Positions 25,438 through 35,936 of a stretch of DNA of 64,000 bases are shown here, one piece after another. The stretch comes from an uncultured Lachnospiraceae bacterium (lineage in GTDB: Bacteria > Bacillota > Clostridia > Lachnospirales > Lachnospiraceae), in NCBI GenBank assembly GCA_944376125.1, contig CALWBQ010000050.1, positions 1 through 64,000 of the forward strand, given 5' to 3'. Under the pieces are notes generated by a model. That model had not been told where the DNA came from. It saw nothing but the letters and a program-made list of their open reading frames with translations, and searched no databases. The translations under genes and the position numbers were made by a program. Positions within the stretch are counted from its first letter, which is position 1; each line of letters starts with the position of its first letter.

Positions 25438-26874
25438 TTAGTTGATGGGGACAACCCTCATAATGTTCGTTTCTGTTGCAGGCTCATTCCGATTGGAATA
25501 GCTGACTACGCCAGCCGTCACGACAGCTATATCTCCGGGCTGTACCAGTCCCTTTTCTTTCAGCTCGTCGATGGAGGACTCGATCAGTTCATCTGTGGAG
25601 TCAGCTCTCTTCGCCCACAGAGGCTTTACGCCCCAATACAGCATCATCTGGCGAACGACTGACATGCTGGGGGACATTCCCATAATGTGAGCAGCTGGGC
25701 GCCATTTGGAGAGCATTCTGGCTGTAAAGCCGCTGACTGTAGGGGTTACGATTACTTTTGCCTCCAGGTCATGGGCTGTGGACACAGATGCGTAGCAGAC
25801 CGCGCTGGAAACATTCTGATTTTTGCTGGCATAAACGGTTCTTCTGCGGTACTCGGAGTAATCCAGATGGGACTCACTGTCCTCAACGATCTGAACCATC
25901 ATCTTCAGCGCCTCTACCGGATATTTGCCCATGGCAGTCTCTCCAGACAGCATAACTGCATCCGTGCCGTCGTACACGGCGTTAGCCACATCTGTCACCT
26001 CTGCACGGGTGGGCCTGGGGTTGCGGATCATAGAATCCAGCATCTGGGTAGCTGTGATAACCAATTTTCCTGCCTCGTTGCACTTGTGGATAATCTGCTT
26101 CTGAATATAGGGAACCTTGTAAGCCGGAATCTCTACACCCAAATCGCCTCTGGCAACCATAACGCCATCGCTGACCTCAATGATCTCATCCAGATTCTCC
26201 AGCCCCTCTGCGCTCTCGATTTTGGAAATGATCTTCATAGTTGAGCCATGTTCCTCTAAAATTGCGCGGATCTCCCGAACGGCATCCGCTGTCCGGACGA
26301 AGGATGCAGCGATAAAGTCAAAGCCCTCTTTAATTCCAAAACAGATATCTTCTTTATCCTTATCTGTAAGAGCCGGCAGCTTGATCCTAACGTTGGGAAC
26401 ATTAACGCCCTTCTTGGCCCCAAGCTCTCCGCCATTGATGACTGTACAGACAATGTCCGTACCTTTTACCTCTTCCACTTTCAGTTCGATCAGGCCGTCA
26501 TCAATCAGAATCGTATTTCCCGCCTCTACATCCTCATTGAGGCCGCTGTAATTGATATGGCAAATTTCATTATCTGCCTCCACTTCCCTGGTGGTCAGCA
26601 CATAAGTCTGCCCTTCTACAAGGTTAACCTTTTTCCCATCTTTTAACACGCCTGTGCGGATTTCCGGTCCTTTTGTGTCCAAAAGAGCTGCAATCGGACG
26701 GTCAACCTCCTTGCGTACCTTCTTTAAAAGCTCCAGTCTGTTCTTATGCTCCGCATAATCTCCATGAGAAAAATTGAATCTGGCTACATCCATACTGTTC
26801 AGCGCCAGTTCCTTCATAGTGTCGTAGCTGTCCGTATTCGGACCCATTGTACAAATAATCTTTGTTTTCTTCAT
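25438..26874 (-). CDS. pyk: Pyruvate kinase
   Basis: Glycolytic enzyme forming pyruvate and ATP from phosphoenolpyruvate and ADP. Opening KTKIICTMGPNTDS, the catalytic stretch GDLGVEIP, and the ATQMLDSMIRNPRPTRAEVTD segment (shown in part) are family signatures. The 478 residues lack the extra C-terminal PEP-utiliser-like domain found in Bacillus and some Clostridia. The frame opens at a TTG (26889) inside the ribosome site; the ATG at 26874 follows GGAGG with eight-base spacing and is chosen. Confidence 0.96.
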   Translation of the reverse strand: MKKTKIICTMGPNTDSYDTMKELALNSMDVARFNFSHGDYAEHKNRLELLKKVRKEVDRPIAALLDTKGPEIRTGVLKDGKKVNLVEGQTYVLTTREVEADNEICHINYSGLNEDVEAGNTILIDDGLIELKVEEVKGTDIVCTVINGGELGAKKGVNVPNVRIKLPALTDKDKEDICFGIKEGFDFIAASFVRTADAVREIRAILEEHGSTMKIISKIESAEGLENLDEIIEVSDGVMVARGDLGVEIPAYKVPYIQKQIIHKCNEAGKLVITATQMLDSMIRNPRPTRAEVTDVANAVYDGTDAVMLSGETAMGKYPVEALKMMVQIVEDSESHLDYSEYRRRTVYASKNQNVSSAVCYASVSTAHDLEAKVIVTPTVSGFTARMLSKWRPAAHIMGMSPSMSVVRQMMLYWGVKPLWAKRADSTDELIESSIDELKEKGLVQPGDIAVVTAGVVSYSNRNEPATETNIMRVVPIN

Positions 26875-26949
26875 TGTTCTTTCCTCCAAAGCTTTTCAGT
26901 TCAGGTGACTTTTCATCATCTTTATAAATACCATATAGAATCTATGGTT

Positions 26950-27789
26950 TTATTTCAGTTGGTCAGGCTTTTCCTCTCCAGTGACATGTTTATGAGTGTA
27001 GAGATGATCCTGGCAGTACTCATAATTTCCCACACATTTGGAACAGTACCGGAATTCCATGCCAGGCCCATCCTGCTCTGTGCGGCCGCAGACAGCGCAT
27101 CTGTGACGGGTTCTGCCCTGAGGCTTCATCCGAACCTGAGTCTTGAAATCATGCCTGCGCTTCATTTCTTTCGGATTGATTCGGTTATAATTTCTGGTCA
27201 GCAGGAAAAATACAATCACGTTGGCCATAGTCATAATGATCTCTACCCTTGTCGCCAGATCTCCCGCTATCAAATAATAAAGGTAAACTGCCCCCTCCGC
27301 TGTTGCCAGCCATTTGGCTTTGATAGGGATCAGATACATCAGCAGAAATTCCACATCCGGGAATGTCAGGGCAAATGCAAAAAAAAGTGAAAAATCCAAG
27401 GCCACTGGGAGCAGATTAGGGCTGTATCCAAAGGCCAGGGTAATCACAAGCTCCGCCAGGACATGACCCAGCACGCCCAGCAGGACATAGACATTAAAAC
27501 GGAAAGCCCCCCAGACTCTCTCCAGGGTCTGCCCCATAGAGTAATACATATACAGGGCCAGGATCCCGAAAAACAGGCCCGGAACCGGCGGATAGCATAA
27601 AAAGGTAACGATCCTCCAGATCTCTCCGTGAAGGATCGCATTCCCGTCCAGGGCCAGATACCGGTAATAAATCATAGGATTCCACAGAGAAATGATCAGT
27701 CCGATCCCGTAGAGCACCACCAGGTAGTACATTAGATTGTGGATCGCATATTTCCCGTATTTCCGCTCCAGCTTATAAAAAAATTTCAT
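26950..27789 (-). CDS. Rhomboid-like membrane protein with C-terminal Cys/His cluster
   Basis: 279 residues. Residues about 15-200 form six or so membrane helices with a rhomboid-type first loop (GEIWRIVTFL). The active-site GxSG serine and the paired histidine of rhomboid proteases are not visible, so it is probably an inactive (pseudo-protease, Derlin-like) member. The cytoplasmic tail carries a basic stretch and a metal-binding pattern CAVCG, CSKC, then CQDHLYTHKH, consistent with a zinc ribbon. It starts 14 bases after the corA stop and ends 75 bases before pyk. Function unknown. Confidence 0.75.
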   Translation of the reverse strand: MKFFYKLERKYGKYAIHNLMYYLVVLYGIGLIISLWNPMIYYRYLALDGNAILHGEIWRIVTFLCYPPVPGLFFGILALYMYYSMGQTLERVWGAFRFNVYVLLGVLGHVLAELVITLAFGYSPNLLPVALDFSLFFAFALTFPDVEFLLMYLIPIKAKWLATAEGAVYLYYLIAGDLATRVEIIMTMANVIVFFLLTRNYNRINPKEMKRRHDFKTQVRMKPQGRTRHRCAVCGRTEQDGPGMEFRYCSKCVGNYEYCQDHLYTHKHVTGEEKPDQLK

Positions 27790-27802
27790 TCACTCGCTCC
27801 CA

Positions 27803-28744
27803 TCAGAATAAGTCTTTTTTAGAGAATATCCAGGCAACCACCAGGCAGATAACCACGGACAGGCCAATGATAATAAAAAAGCCATAAGAACTGTTAGCGA
27901 ACGGCATCCCTTTTGTATTGACATTCATGCCGTAAAAGCTGGATATCATTGTCGGGATCGACATCACAATAGTTACTGTCGCCAGGAATTTCATAACCAG
28001 GTTTTGGTTGTTGGAGATAACTGAGGCGAAAGCATCCATGGTTCCCCCGAGGATTCCGCTGTAGATATTTGCCATCTCAATAGCCTGCTTGTTTTCAATG
28101 ATAACATCCTCCAGCAGCTCCGCATCCTCCGAGTATTTTTTTATTTTTTCACTCCTCATCAGCTTCTCCAGCACAACCTCGTTGGAGCGGAGAGAAGTTG
28201 TAAAATACAGCAGGGACTTATCCAGCTCCAGCAGCTCGATCAGCTCCTGGTTTTTCTGAGATTTGTGGAGCTTTTTCTCAATTGTTTCGCTCTTCTTTTC
28301 TATCACTCTCAGATACTGGAGGTACAGGGACGCATTTTTATACAGGATCTGCAGAATAAACCTGGTTTTCATGTAAGTATGAAAATCCCGGACCCGCCCG
28401 TCCATGAAAGCATTTAGCACCGGCGTCTCCTCCAGGCAGACCGTGATAATATTCGTCTCCATCATAATAATCCCCAGAGGGATCGTGACATACCAGTCCT
28501 TCCCACTCCTCTCCTCGATAGAGGGAATATCAACTAAAACCAGGGAATAGTGATCTTCTATCTCAATACGCGACCGCTCTTCCTCATCCAGAGGGGCTCT
28601 CAGATGATCCGGATCCAGTTGGAATTTGTCTGCAATCTCCAATATCTCTGCAGCCGTCGGATCCGTCAGGGCAATCCAGGAGTTCAGCTCAATTTCGTCT
28701 GTCTGATGGACAATTCCGTCTTCCGTCTTAAATATCTGTATCAC
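27803..28744 (-). CDS. CorA-family divalent cation transporter
   Basis: Magnesium/cobalt channel family protein of 313 residues. A large cytoplasmic N-terminal domain with a long helix (about 130-235) precedes two C-terminal membrane helices separated by the signature YGMNV. The C terminus ends in KKDLF after the second helix. The frame is open to 28822, but the GTG at 28744 has AAGGAGGG six bases upstream and is chosen. It heads a cluster with the rhomboid-like gene and is divergent from the large activase gene. Confidence 0.92.
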   Translation of the reverse strand: MIQIFKTEDGIVHQTDEIELNSWIALTDPTAAEILEIADKFQLDPDHLRAPLDEEERSRIEIEDHYSLVLVDIPSIEERSGKDWYVTIPLGIIMMETNIITVCLEETPVLNAFMDGRVRDFHTYMKTRFILQILYKNASLYLQYLRVIEKKSETIEKKLHKSQKNQELIELLELDKSLLYFTTSLRSNEVVLEKLMRSEKIKKYSEDAELLEDVIIENKQAIEMANIYSGILGGTMDAFASVISNNQNLVMKFLATVTIVMSIPTMISSFYGMNVNTKGMPFANSSYGFFIIIGLSVVICLVVAWIFSKKDLF

Positions 28745-28894
28745 AGCTCTCCCTCCTTTTACAAATATACCCAATCTTTCGCACATATCATTATACTGAC
28801 TGGGCCTTTGTTTGTCAAACACATTGCTGGAGATTTACGAAGTCCTGCCAAATTCTTTGCAATTTATTTACATTTTTTTAACAAATCCTACCGA

Positions 28895-28923
28895 TTGTAT
28901 TCTTTTCCGTTTTATGTTAAACT
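28895..28923 (+). promoter_or_regulatory. Promoter of the large activase gene
   Basis: TTGTAT, 17-base spacer, TAAACT, about 45 bases before the GGAGG ribosome site. Confidence 0.6.
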
Positions 28924-28985
28924 GAGTAGGAATATTGTCTTAACTAACTAGCATTACAAAGGAGGTAGGGATTCCCCGTATATTA

Positions 28986-31900
28986 ATGGAAACTTTACAT
29001 ACACCAAATACGCTCGGAATTGATATCGGTTCTACCACCGTTAAAATTGCAATTCTTGATGAGCACTACCATATAATCTTTGCCGATTACGAACGGCATT
29101 ATGCGAATATTCAGGAAACTCTGGCAGCGCTCCTGAAAAAAGCTGCTGATAAGCTGGGTTCTATCCAGGTTCGCCCTGTCATCACCGGCTCCGGCGGCCT
29201 GACACTTTCCCGCCATATGGATGTTCCCTTCGTCCAGGAGGTAGTCGCCGTGGCATCCGCCCTGCAGGACTATGCTCCCCAGACCGATGTGGCCATCGAG
29301 CTGGGCGGGGAAGACGCCAAGATCATCTACTTTACAGGCGGCATTGACCAGAGAATGAACGGAATCTGTGCCGGAGGAACCGGATCCTTTATTGATCAGA
29401 TGGCTTCCCTTTTGCAGACAGATGCCGCTGGCCTCAATGAGTACGCAAAGCATTATCAGGCTATTTATCCCATCGCTGCCCGCTGCGGCGTGTTTGCGAA
29501 GTCCGATATTCAACCCCTGATCAACGAAGGGGCTACCCGCGAAGATTTGGCCGCGTCTATCTTCCAGGCAGTGGTGAATCAGACCATCAGCGGTTTGGCC
29601 TGCGGAAAGCCTATCCGAGGTAATGTGGCCTTTTTAGGAGGGCCTCTTCACTTCCTGCCGGAACTGAGAGCGGCCTTTATCCGTACTTTAAATTTAGGCC
29701 CCAGCCAGATTATCGCTCCAGAACATTCTCATCTTTTCGCCGCCACAGGTGCCGCTATGAATGCAGCAGAAGACGCCAAGGTCAGCAGCCTGGACTCTCT
29801 GATCCAGCTTCTCTCATCAGGCATTCAGATGGACTTTGAGGTGAAGCGGCTGGATCCTCTGTTTGACAGTCCTGAAGATTATGAGCGTTTTAAAGAACGC
29901 CATCAGCGCCACTGCGTCAAGACTGCCGACCTTTCTGCATACCGCGGAAACTGTTTCCTGGGAATCGATGCCGGTTCCACCACCACCAAGGTTGCCTTGG
30001 TCGGGGAAGACGGAAGCCTGCTGTACCGCTTTTACAGCAACAATAACGGCAGTCCCCTAAAAACTGCCATCATGGCTATGAAGGAAATCAGCACTCTGCT
30101 GCCGGATGATGCCCATATCGCCTGGTCCTGCTCTACCGGATACGGTGAAGCCTTACTAAAGGCAGCCTTTCTCCTGGATGAGGGGGAGGTCGAAACCATA
30201 TCTCACTATTACGCCGCTGCTTTCTTCGAGCCGGATGTTGACTGCATTTTGGACATCGGCGGCCAGGATATGAAATGCATCCGCATTAAAGACAACACAG
30301 TAGATAGCGTCCAGCTAAATGAAGCCTGCTCTTCCGGGTGCGGCTCTTTTATCGAGACTTTTGCAAAATCTCTCAACTACTCTGTAGAAGATTTTGCGAA
30401 AGAAGCCCTCTTTGCCAAGAACCCTACGGATTTGGGAACCCGCTGCACCGTGTTTATGAACTCCAATGTCAAGCAGGCACAGAAAGAGGGGGCCAGCGTG
30501 GCCGACATTTCCGCAGGTCTCGCTTATTCGGTTATCAAGAACGCGCTGTTCAAGGTTATTAAAATCACCAGTGCAGCTGATCTTGGAAAGCATGTGGTTG
30601 TTCAGGGAGGTACTTTCTACAATGATGCCGTCCTCCGCAGCTTTGAAAAGATCGCTGGCTGCGAGGCCGTTCGTCCGGATATTGCCGGCATCATGGGGGC
30701 CTTCGGGGCAGCTCTGATCGCCAGAGAGCGTTACCAGGAAGGCAAAACCACCTCCATGCTTCCCGTGGAGAAGATCCTGAATCTTCAGTATACCACCGCC
30801 ATGACCCGCTGCAAGGGCTGCACCAATCACTGCGTCCTCACCATCAACCAGTTTGGCGGAGGAAGACGTTTTGTGTCTGGAAACCGCTGTGAGCGCGGCC
30901 TCGGAAAAGAGAAGCAGAAAAAAGAGATTCCCAATCTCTTCCAATATAAATATCACCGCATGTTTGACTATGAGCCCCTGACCCCGGATATGGCACCCAG
31001 AGGCGATATCGGAATTCCCAGAGTATTAAATATGTATGAAAACTATCCCTTCTGGGCTGTTTTCTTTAAAGAGCTGGGATTCCGCACCGTCTTATCGGCC
31101 CAGTCCAGCCGCCAGCTCTATGAGCTGGGGATTGAATCGATTCCCAGTGAATCAGAATGTTATCCGGCCAAGCTGGCCCACGGCCATGTCAATTGGCTGA
31201 TCAAGCAGGGAGTCAAGCTGATCTTCTACCCCTGCATTCCTTACGAGCGGAATGAATCTCCCGATGCGGGCAATCATTTTAACTGCCCCATGGTTACTTC
31301 CTACGCGGAAAATATCAAGAACAATATGGAAGAGCTAGAAGAAAACCACGTTCGCTTCCTCAACCCGTTCCTGGCCTTTACCAATGAGGAGATCCTGACA
31401 AAGGGGCTGGTCAGAGAAATCACTGCTGCTTTTGGACCGGAATCCGGTTTCCCTGTCCCCGTCACCGCCAAGGAAGTGGAGGATGCCGCCCACAAGGCTT
31501 GGCAGGAGCTTCTGGCCTCCCGCCGGGACATGGAAAAGAAGGGCGAGGAAACTATTGCCTGGCTGAAAGAGCACGGAAAACATGGAATCGTCCTGGCTGG
31601 CCGGCCTTACCATGTAGACCCGGAGATCCACCACGGCATTCCGGATCTGATTACCTCCTACGGCTTCGCCGTGCTGACAGAGGATTCTGTGTCCCACTTG
31701 GCAAAGGTTGAACGCCCGCTGATCGTCACAGACCAGTGGATGTACCATTCCCGCCTCTATGAGGCTGCCAGCTATGTAAAAACCAGCGACGTCCTGGATC
31801 TGATCCAGCTCAATTCCTTTGGCTGCGGTCTGGATGCCGTGACAACAGATCAGGTCAATGATATTTTAACGAAATCTGGAAAAATTTATACAGTCCTTAA

Positions 31901-33377
31901 GATTGATGAAGTCAACAACCTGGGAGCTGCAAGGATCCGAATCCGCTCCCTGATCGCTGCCCTGCGGGTTCGCGATCAGAAACACTACAGCCACAAAATC
32001 GTGTCCAGCGCCTACAATCGGAGAATCTTTACCAAGGCAATGAAAAAGGATTACACCATTCTCTGCCCCCAGATGTCTCCTATCCATTTTGACTTGCTGG
32101 AACCGGCTATCCGCTCCTTCGGCTATAAGATCGAAGTCCTGCAGAATGACAACCGCAATGCCATTGATATGGGACTCCAGTATGTAAACAATGATGCCTG
32201 CTATCCGTCCCTGATCGTGATTGGCCAGATTATGGATGCCCTGCTGTCCGGAAAGTATGATCTGGATCACACAGCTATCTTTATGAGTCAGACCGGCGGG
32301 GGCTGCCGTGCCTCCAACTATATCGGATTTATCCGCCGTGCCCTGGAAAAAGCGGGAATGGGACAGATTCCTGTTATCTCCGTCAATGCCAATGGCATGG
32401 AGACGAACCCCGGCTTTACCATTACCCTTCCGCTCCTGACCAAAGCACTCCAAGCTGTGGTGTACGGCGATGTATTTATGAGGGTTCTCTACAACACACG
32501 GCCCTACGAGGCGGTTCCGGGCAGCGCCAACAAGCTCCATGAACAGTGGAAGGAGCGGTGCATCGCTTCTCTGTCCAAGCGGAATCCTTCTATGGTAGAA
32601 TTTGGCCGCAACCTGAGAGGAATCATCCAGGATTTCGACAATCTGCCCAGGCTTGCTGTGAAAAAGCCGCGGGTCGGCGTTGTCGGTGAGATTCTTGTCA
32701 AGTTCTCACCTCTGGCCAACAATCATATTGTGGAACTTTTGGAATCTGAGGGAGCCGAAGCGGTTATGCCCGATCTGATGGACTTCCTGCTGTACTGCTT
32801 CTACAACAGCAATTTCAAGGCAGACCACCTGGGCGGTAAACGCTCTACCGCCCGCATCTGCAACATGGGGATTGCCCTTCTGGAATTTTTCCGGAAGACA
32901 GCCCGGAAGGAATTAAAAGAAAGCCGCCATTTTGACGCTCCGGCTGACATCAAAGATCTGGCAAATATGGCCAAAGACTTTGTATCTCTGGGAAATCAGA
33001 CTGGTGAAGGCTGGTTCCTAACGGGAGAGATGCTGGAGCTGATCCACAACGGCGTTGAAAATATCGTCTGCACGCAGCCTTTTGGCTGCCTGCCTAACCA
33101 TATTGTGGGCAAGGGTGTTATCAAAGAGCTGCGCCGCCATTATCCTGAGTCTAACATTATTGCGGTAGACTATGATCCCGGTGCCAGCGAAGTCAACCAG
33201 CTTAACCGCATTAAGCTGATGCTGGCTACTGCACAGAAAAACTTAAAATCTAAGGATTCCGGCAGCTCGGGGAATCCTCTCCAAAGCGGCAGCTCCACAG
33301 GAAACAAAAAATCCGGCTGTGAAAAACAAGAGCAGACAGCAGCGGCCAATGTCGCGGCAGCCAGCCTCTCGTCCTAA
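28986..33377 (+). CDS. Giant 2-hydroxyacyl-CoA dehydratase activase-like protein
   Basis: 1463 residues. Two ASKHA/BcrAD_BadFG ATPase domains (about 8-265 and 322-582; each has DxGSTT and the iron-sulfur Cys pairs 128/167 and 448/487) are followed by a Cys motif CKGCTNHC (609-616, with Cys635), a DUF2229 region and a C-terminal 2-hydroxyglutaryl-CoA-dehydratase-like part. The family activates dehydratases by ATP-driven electron transfer; the substrate of this long form is unknown. No hgdAB-type subunits lie nearby. The tail (about 1415-1463) is low-complexity. GGAGG lies 20 bases from the ATG but five bases from an in-frame ATT at 28971, so a rare ATT start is possible. Confidence 0.9.
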   Translation: METLHTPNTLGIDIGSTTVKIAILDEHYHIIFADYERHYANIQETLAALLKKAADKLGSIQVRPVITGSGGLTLSRHMDVPFVQEVVAVASALQDYAPQTDVAIELGGEDAKIIYFTGGIDQRMNGICAGGTGSFIDQMASLLQTDAAGLNEYAKHYQAIYPIAARCGVFAKSDIQPLINEGATREDLAASIFQAVVNQTISGLACGKPIRGNVAFLGGPLHFLPELRAAFIRTLNLGPSQIIAPEHSHLFAATGAAMNAAEDAKVSSLDSLIQLLSSGIQMDFEVKRLDPLFDSPEDYERFKERHQRHCVKTADLSAYRGNCFLGIDAGSTTTKVALVGEDGSLLYRFYSNNNGSPLKTAIMAMKEISTLLPDDAHIAWSCSTGYGEALLKAAFLLDEGEVETISHYYAAAFFEPDVDCILDIGGQDMKCIRIKDNTVDSVQLNEACSSGCGSFIETFAKSLNYSVEDFAKEALFAKNPTDLGTRCTVFMNSNVKQAQKEGASVADISAGLAYSVIKNALFKVIKITSAADLGKHVVVQGGTFYNDAVLRSFEKIAGCEAVRPDIAGIMGAFGAALIARERYQEGKTTSMLPVEKILNLQYTTAMTRCKGCTNHCVLTINQFGGGRRFVSGNRCERGLGKEKQKKEIPNLFQYKYHRMFDYEPLTPDMAPRGDIGIPRVLNMYENYPFWAVFFKELGFRTVLSAQSSRQLYELGIESIPSESECYPAKLAHGHVNWLIKQGVKLIFYPCIPYERNESPDAGNHFNCPMVTSYAENIKNNMEELEENHVRFLNPFLAFTNEEILTKGLVREITAAFGPESGFPVPVTAKEVEDAAHKAWQELLASRRDMEKKGEETIAWLKEHGKHGIVLAGRPYHVDPEIHHGIPDLITSYGFAVLTEDSVSHLAKVERPLIVTDQWMYHSRLYEAASYVKTSDVLDLIQLNSFGCGLDAVTTDQVNDILTKSGKIYTVLKIDEVNNLGAARIRIRSLIAALRVRDQKHYSHKIVSSAYNRRIFTKAMKKDYTILCPQMSPIHFDLLEPAIRSFGYKIEVLQNDNRNAIDMGLQYVNNDACYPSLIVIGQIMDALLSGKYDLDHTAIFMSQTGGGCRASNYIGFIRRALEKAGMGQIPVISVNANGMETNPGFTITLPLLTKALQAVVYGDVFMRVLYNTRPYEAVPGSANKLHEQWKERCIASLSKRNPSMVEFGRNLRGIIQDFDNLPRLAVKKPRVGVVGEILVKFSPLANNHIVELLESEGAEAVMPDLMDFLLYCFYNSNFKADHLGGKRSTARICNMGIALLEFFRKTARKELKESRHFDAPADIKDLANMAKDFVSLGNQTGEGWFLTGEMLELIHNGVENIVCTQPFGCLPNHIVGKGVIKELRRHYPESNIIAVDYDPGASEVNQLNRIKLMLATAQKNLKSKDSGSSGNPLQSGSSTGNKKSGCEKQEQTAAANVAAASLSS

Positions 33378-33412
33378 CCACAAAACTGAAATCAGATAAA
33401 TCTGTAAGTCAC

Positions 33413-33460
33413 AAAAAGCTCTCTTCCGGGCGAATCACTTCACCCGAAAGGGAGCTTTTT
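33413..33460. terminator. Bidirectional terminator between activase gene and glyA
   Basis: AAAAAGCTC and GAGCTTTTT end a stem that also pairs CTTCCGGG with CCCGAAAG. T tracts lie on both strands, so it serves both convergent genes. Confidence 0.85.
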
Positions 33461-33529
33461 ATTTATAAAAGATTACGTCTGTGAGGCTGCCAGCCGGAAC
33501 TTCCGTCTGACCAGCGAACAATCGCTGAT

Positions 33530-34777
33530 CTACTGATAGATGGGGTATCTCTCACAGATTTTGGTTACTTCTGACCGGATGTAATCCGCCTTGTTCTCAA
33601 AGTCGGTGGCTGCCAGCCAGATACACTCTGCAATCTTTTCCATATCCTCTTCTACCAAGCCTCTGGAAGTGACAGCAGGTGTTCCAATCCGGACTCCGGA
33701 GGTGACAAAGGGGCTTCTGGGATCGTTGGGAACCGCATTTTTGTTGAGGGTGATGTAGACCTCATCACAGCGGTTCTGCAATTCTTTTCCTGTCACATCC
33801 ATTCCGCGAAGGTCCACCAGCATCAGGTGGTTATCTGTTCCCCCAGTGAGAACGTTAAAGCCCTGCTTCTGGAGAGCCGCAGCTAAAGCCTTGGCATTCT
33901 TTACCACCTGCTCCTGATAAGCCTTAAATTCCGGCTTCAGAGCCTCCCCAAAGCACACTGCCTTAGCCGCAATGATATGCTCCAGCGGGCCGCCCTGGGT
34001 TCCTGGGAAAATAGCTTTGTTGAAATTAAATTTTTCAGCAGCCTCCTTATTTGCCAGGATCATGCCTCCTCTGGGGCCTCTCAAGGTCTTGTGGGTTGTG
34101 GTAGTTACTACATCAGCATAGGGAATGGGACTGGGATGAATTCCAGCCGCCACCAGACCTGCAATATGAGCCATATCTACCATCAGATAAGCTCCCACCT
34201 TGTCGGCAACTTCTCGGAACCTTTTGAAATCAATGATCCTCCCGTAAGCGCTGGCTCCGGCAATAATCAGCTTGGGTTTGCTCTCCAGGGCAATGCGTTC
34301 CATCTCATCATAATCGATAAAGCCTTCATCGTTCACCCCGTAAGGAACTATATGGAAATAAAGACCGGAGAAATTAACAGGACTTCCGTGAGTCAGGTGC
34401 CCCCCGTGGTTCAGGTTCATTCCCATCACAGTATCTCCTGGCTTCAGCATTGCCACAAATGCCGCCATGTTTGCCTGTGCTCCGGAATGAGGCTGTACAT
34501 TGGCATAGTCGCAGCCAAATAGCTTCTTTGCCCGGTCAATGGCAATATTCTCCAGAACATCCACATATTCGCAGCCGCCGTAGTACCGTTTCCCCGGATA
34601 CCCTTCCGCGTACTTGTTGGTCAGCACTGTACCCATGGCCATCATAACAGCTTCTGATACGATGTTCTCTGATGCAATCAGTTCCAGATTGCGGCGCTGG
34701 CGGGCACATTCTTTCTGGATTATGTCTCCCACTTCCGGATCCTGGCTGGAGAGAAACTCCATTACTTCGTTAACCAT
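33530..34777 (-). CDS. glyA: Serine hydroxymethyltransferase
   Basis: PLP enzyme interconverting serine and glycine with tetrahydrofolate, the main source of one-carbon units. The PLP lysine is in [14 protein letters not shown], and LIASENIVS near the start is a family signature. 415 residues is usual. The start codon lies within the end of the upstream oxidoreductase gene (16-base overlap), with AAGGAGG upstream, indicating co-translation. Confidence 0.97.
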   Translation of the reverse strand: MVNEVMEFLSSQDPEVGDIIQKECARQRRNLELIASENIVSEAVMMAMGTVLTNKYAEGYPGKRYYGGCEYVDVLENIAIDRAKKLFGCDYANVQPHSGAQANMAAFVAMLKPGDTVMGMNLNHGGHLTHGSPVNFSGLYFHIVPYGVNDEGFIDYDEMERIALESKPKLIIAGASAYGRIIDFKRFREVADKVGAYLMVDMAHIAGLVAAGIHPSPIPYADVVTTTTHKTLRGPRGGMILANKEAAEKFNFNKAIFPGTQGGPLEHIIAAKAVCFGEALKPEFKAYQEQVVKNAKALAAALQKQGFNVLTGGTDNHLMLVDLRGMDVTGKELQNRCDEVYITLNKNAVPNDPRSPFVTSGVRIGTPAVTSRGLVEEDMEKIAECIWLAATDFENKADYIRSEVTKICERYPIYQ

Positions 34778-35901
34778 CTTTCTTCTTCCTCCTTTTTCTC
34801 TTTCAGCAGCATTTCATACTCCTGGTCATTGACCGGAATCCTGACTTTCTTCTCCTTCCAAGCGGAAAGGTAAGCCCCGCAGGCCATTTCCATGGAGTTG
34901 AGTCCCTGTATTCCCGGGGACAAAAGCGGCGTCCCCTTTAATATGTGATCTGCAAAATTCTGCAGCATCATGCAGTATGGATCTCCCGTCTCTTCCAGAG
35001 GGATTTCCCGGAGAGTGTGGGCCAGCTTCCCATAGATTTCCTGATTAACCCGGCCAAACTCTTCTGTCGACATTTCATTTTCATCAAATGTCAGGGTCTC
35101 CCCGTTTTCAATGGTCAGCCTGCCATTGGTTCCCCAGATTTCAAATCGGTTAATCCCCGGGGCCTCCCCGCTGGCGCTGATAAAGGTTCCCCGCAGCCCA
35201 CTGTCATACAGGAATTGAAGATCCACGCTGTCATCCACCAGAAAATCATTGTACTTTCCAAAATCAATTCCAGCGTAGACGCTGTCCGGCATCCCTAAAA
35301 TCCACTGCCACAGATCCAAATAATGCTGGCACTGGTTGATCAGGAGCCCTCCGTGTTCTCCCCGCCAGCTGCTGCGCCAGGGGGCGGATTTATGGTAGCA
35401 GGGAGTCCGGTACCAATTATTGCATACCCAGACTGCTCTCGTCACTTTTCCGATCTCCCCCTGTTCCACCATGGCCTTTGCCTTCTGGAAGGCTGGATGC
35501 ATCCGGTTGTTAAACATGACTGCAAACCCGGTCCCGGCCCTCTCCCCCGCCGCGATTAGTTCTTTTACCTCAGTAGGGGCGATTCCTACCGGCTTGTCTG
35601 TCAGCACATGGAGTCCTTTTGCGAAGGCCGCCTTGCCGATGGAAACGTGACTGTCATGGGGAGTGACAATGATAACTGCGTCAAACTCATCCCCTCTGTC
35701 CATAGTCTCCTCAACACTCTGAAACAGGACTGTCCCAGGGAAGTCCCGCTTTACAATCTCCTGGCGCTTCGGGTTGCGGCAGCAAATCCCGTACAGCTCC
35801 ATTCCCTGAATTTTATTCTCATAAATCATCTGGGCATACTGGCTTCCCATTCCTCCAAAACCGATCACTACTGCCCTGACATTTCTGCTTTTCTCTTCCA
35901 T
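34762..35901 (-). CDS. Gfo/Idh/MocA-family oxidoreductase
   Basis: NAD(P)-dependent sugar/inositol dehydrogenase-type protein of 379 residues. The Rossmann motif is [13 protein letters not shown], and the lysine motif [12 protein letters not shown] contains the EKP-equivalent DKP. A typical C-terminal alpha/beta domain follows. GGAGAGG precedes the ATG. The 3' end overlaps glyA by 16 bases, and recJ lies 35 bases upstream. Substrate unknown; a link to the sugar loci in the window is possible but not shown. Confidence 0.9.
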   Translation of the reverse strand: MEEKSRNVRAVVIGFGGMGSQYAQMIYENKIQGMELYGICCRNPKRQEIVKRDFPGTVLFQSVEETMDRGDEFDAVIIVTPHDSHVSIGKAAFAKGLHVLTDKPVGIAPTEVKELIAAGERAGTGFAVMFNNRMHPAFQKAKAMVEQGEIGKVTRAVWVCNNWYRTPCYHKSAPWRSSWRGEHGGLLINQCQHYLDLWQWILGMPDSVYAGIDFGKYNDFLVDDSVDLQFLYDSGLRGTFISASGEAPGINRFEIWGTNGRLTIENGETLTFDENEMSTEEFGRVNQEIYGKLAHTLREIPLEETGDPYCMMLQNFADHILKGTPLLSPGIQGLNSMEMACGAYLSAWKEKKVRIPVNDQEYEMLLKEKKEEEERWLTK

Positions 35902-35936
35902 TGTGTCACCTCTCCAATTCTGCTGTTGCGTCTTAT

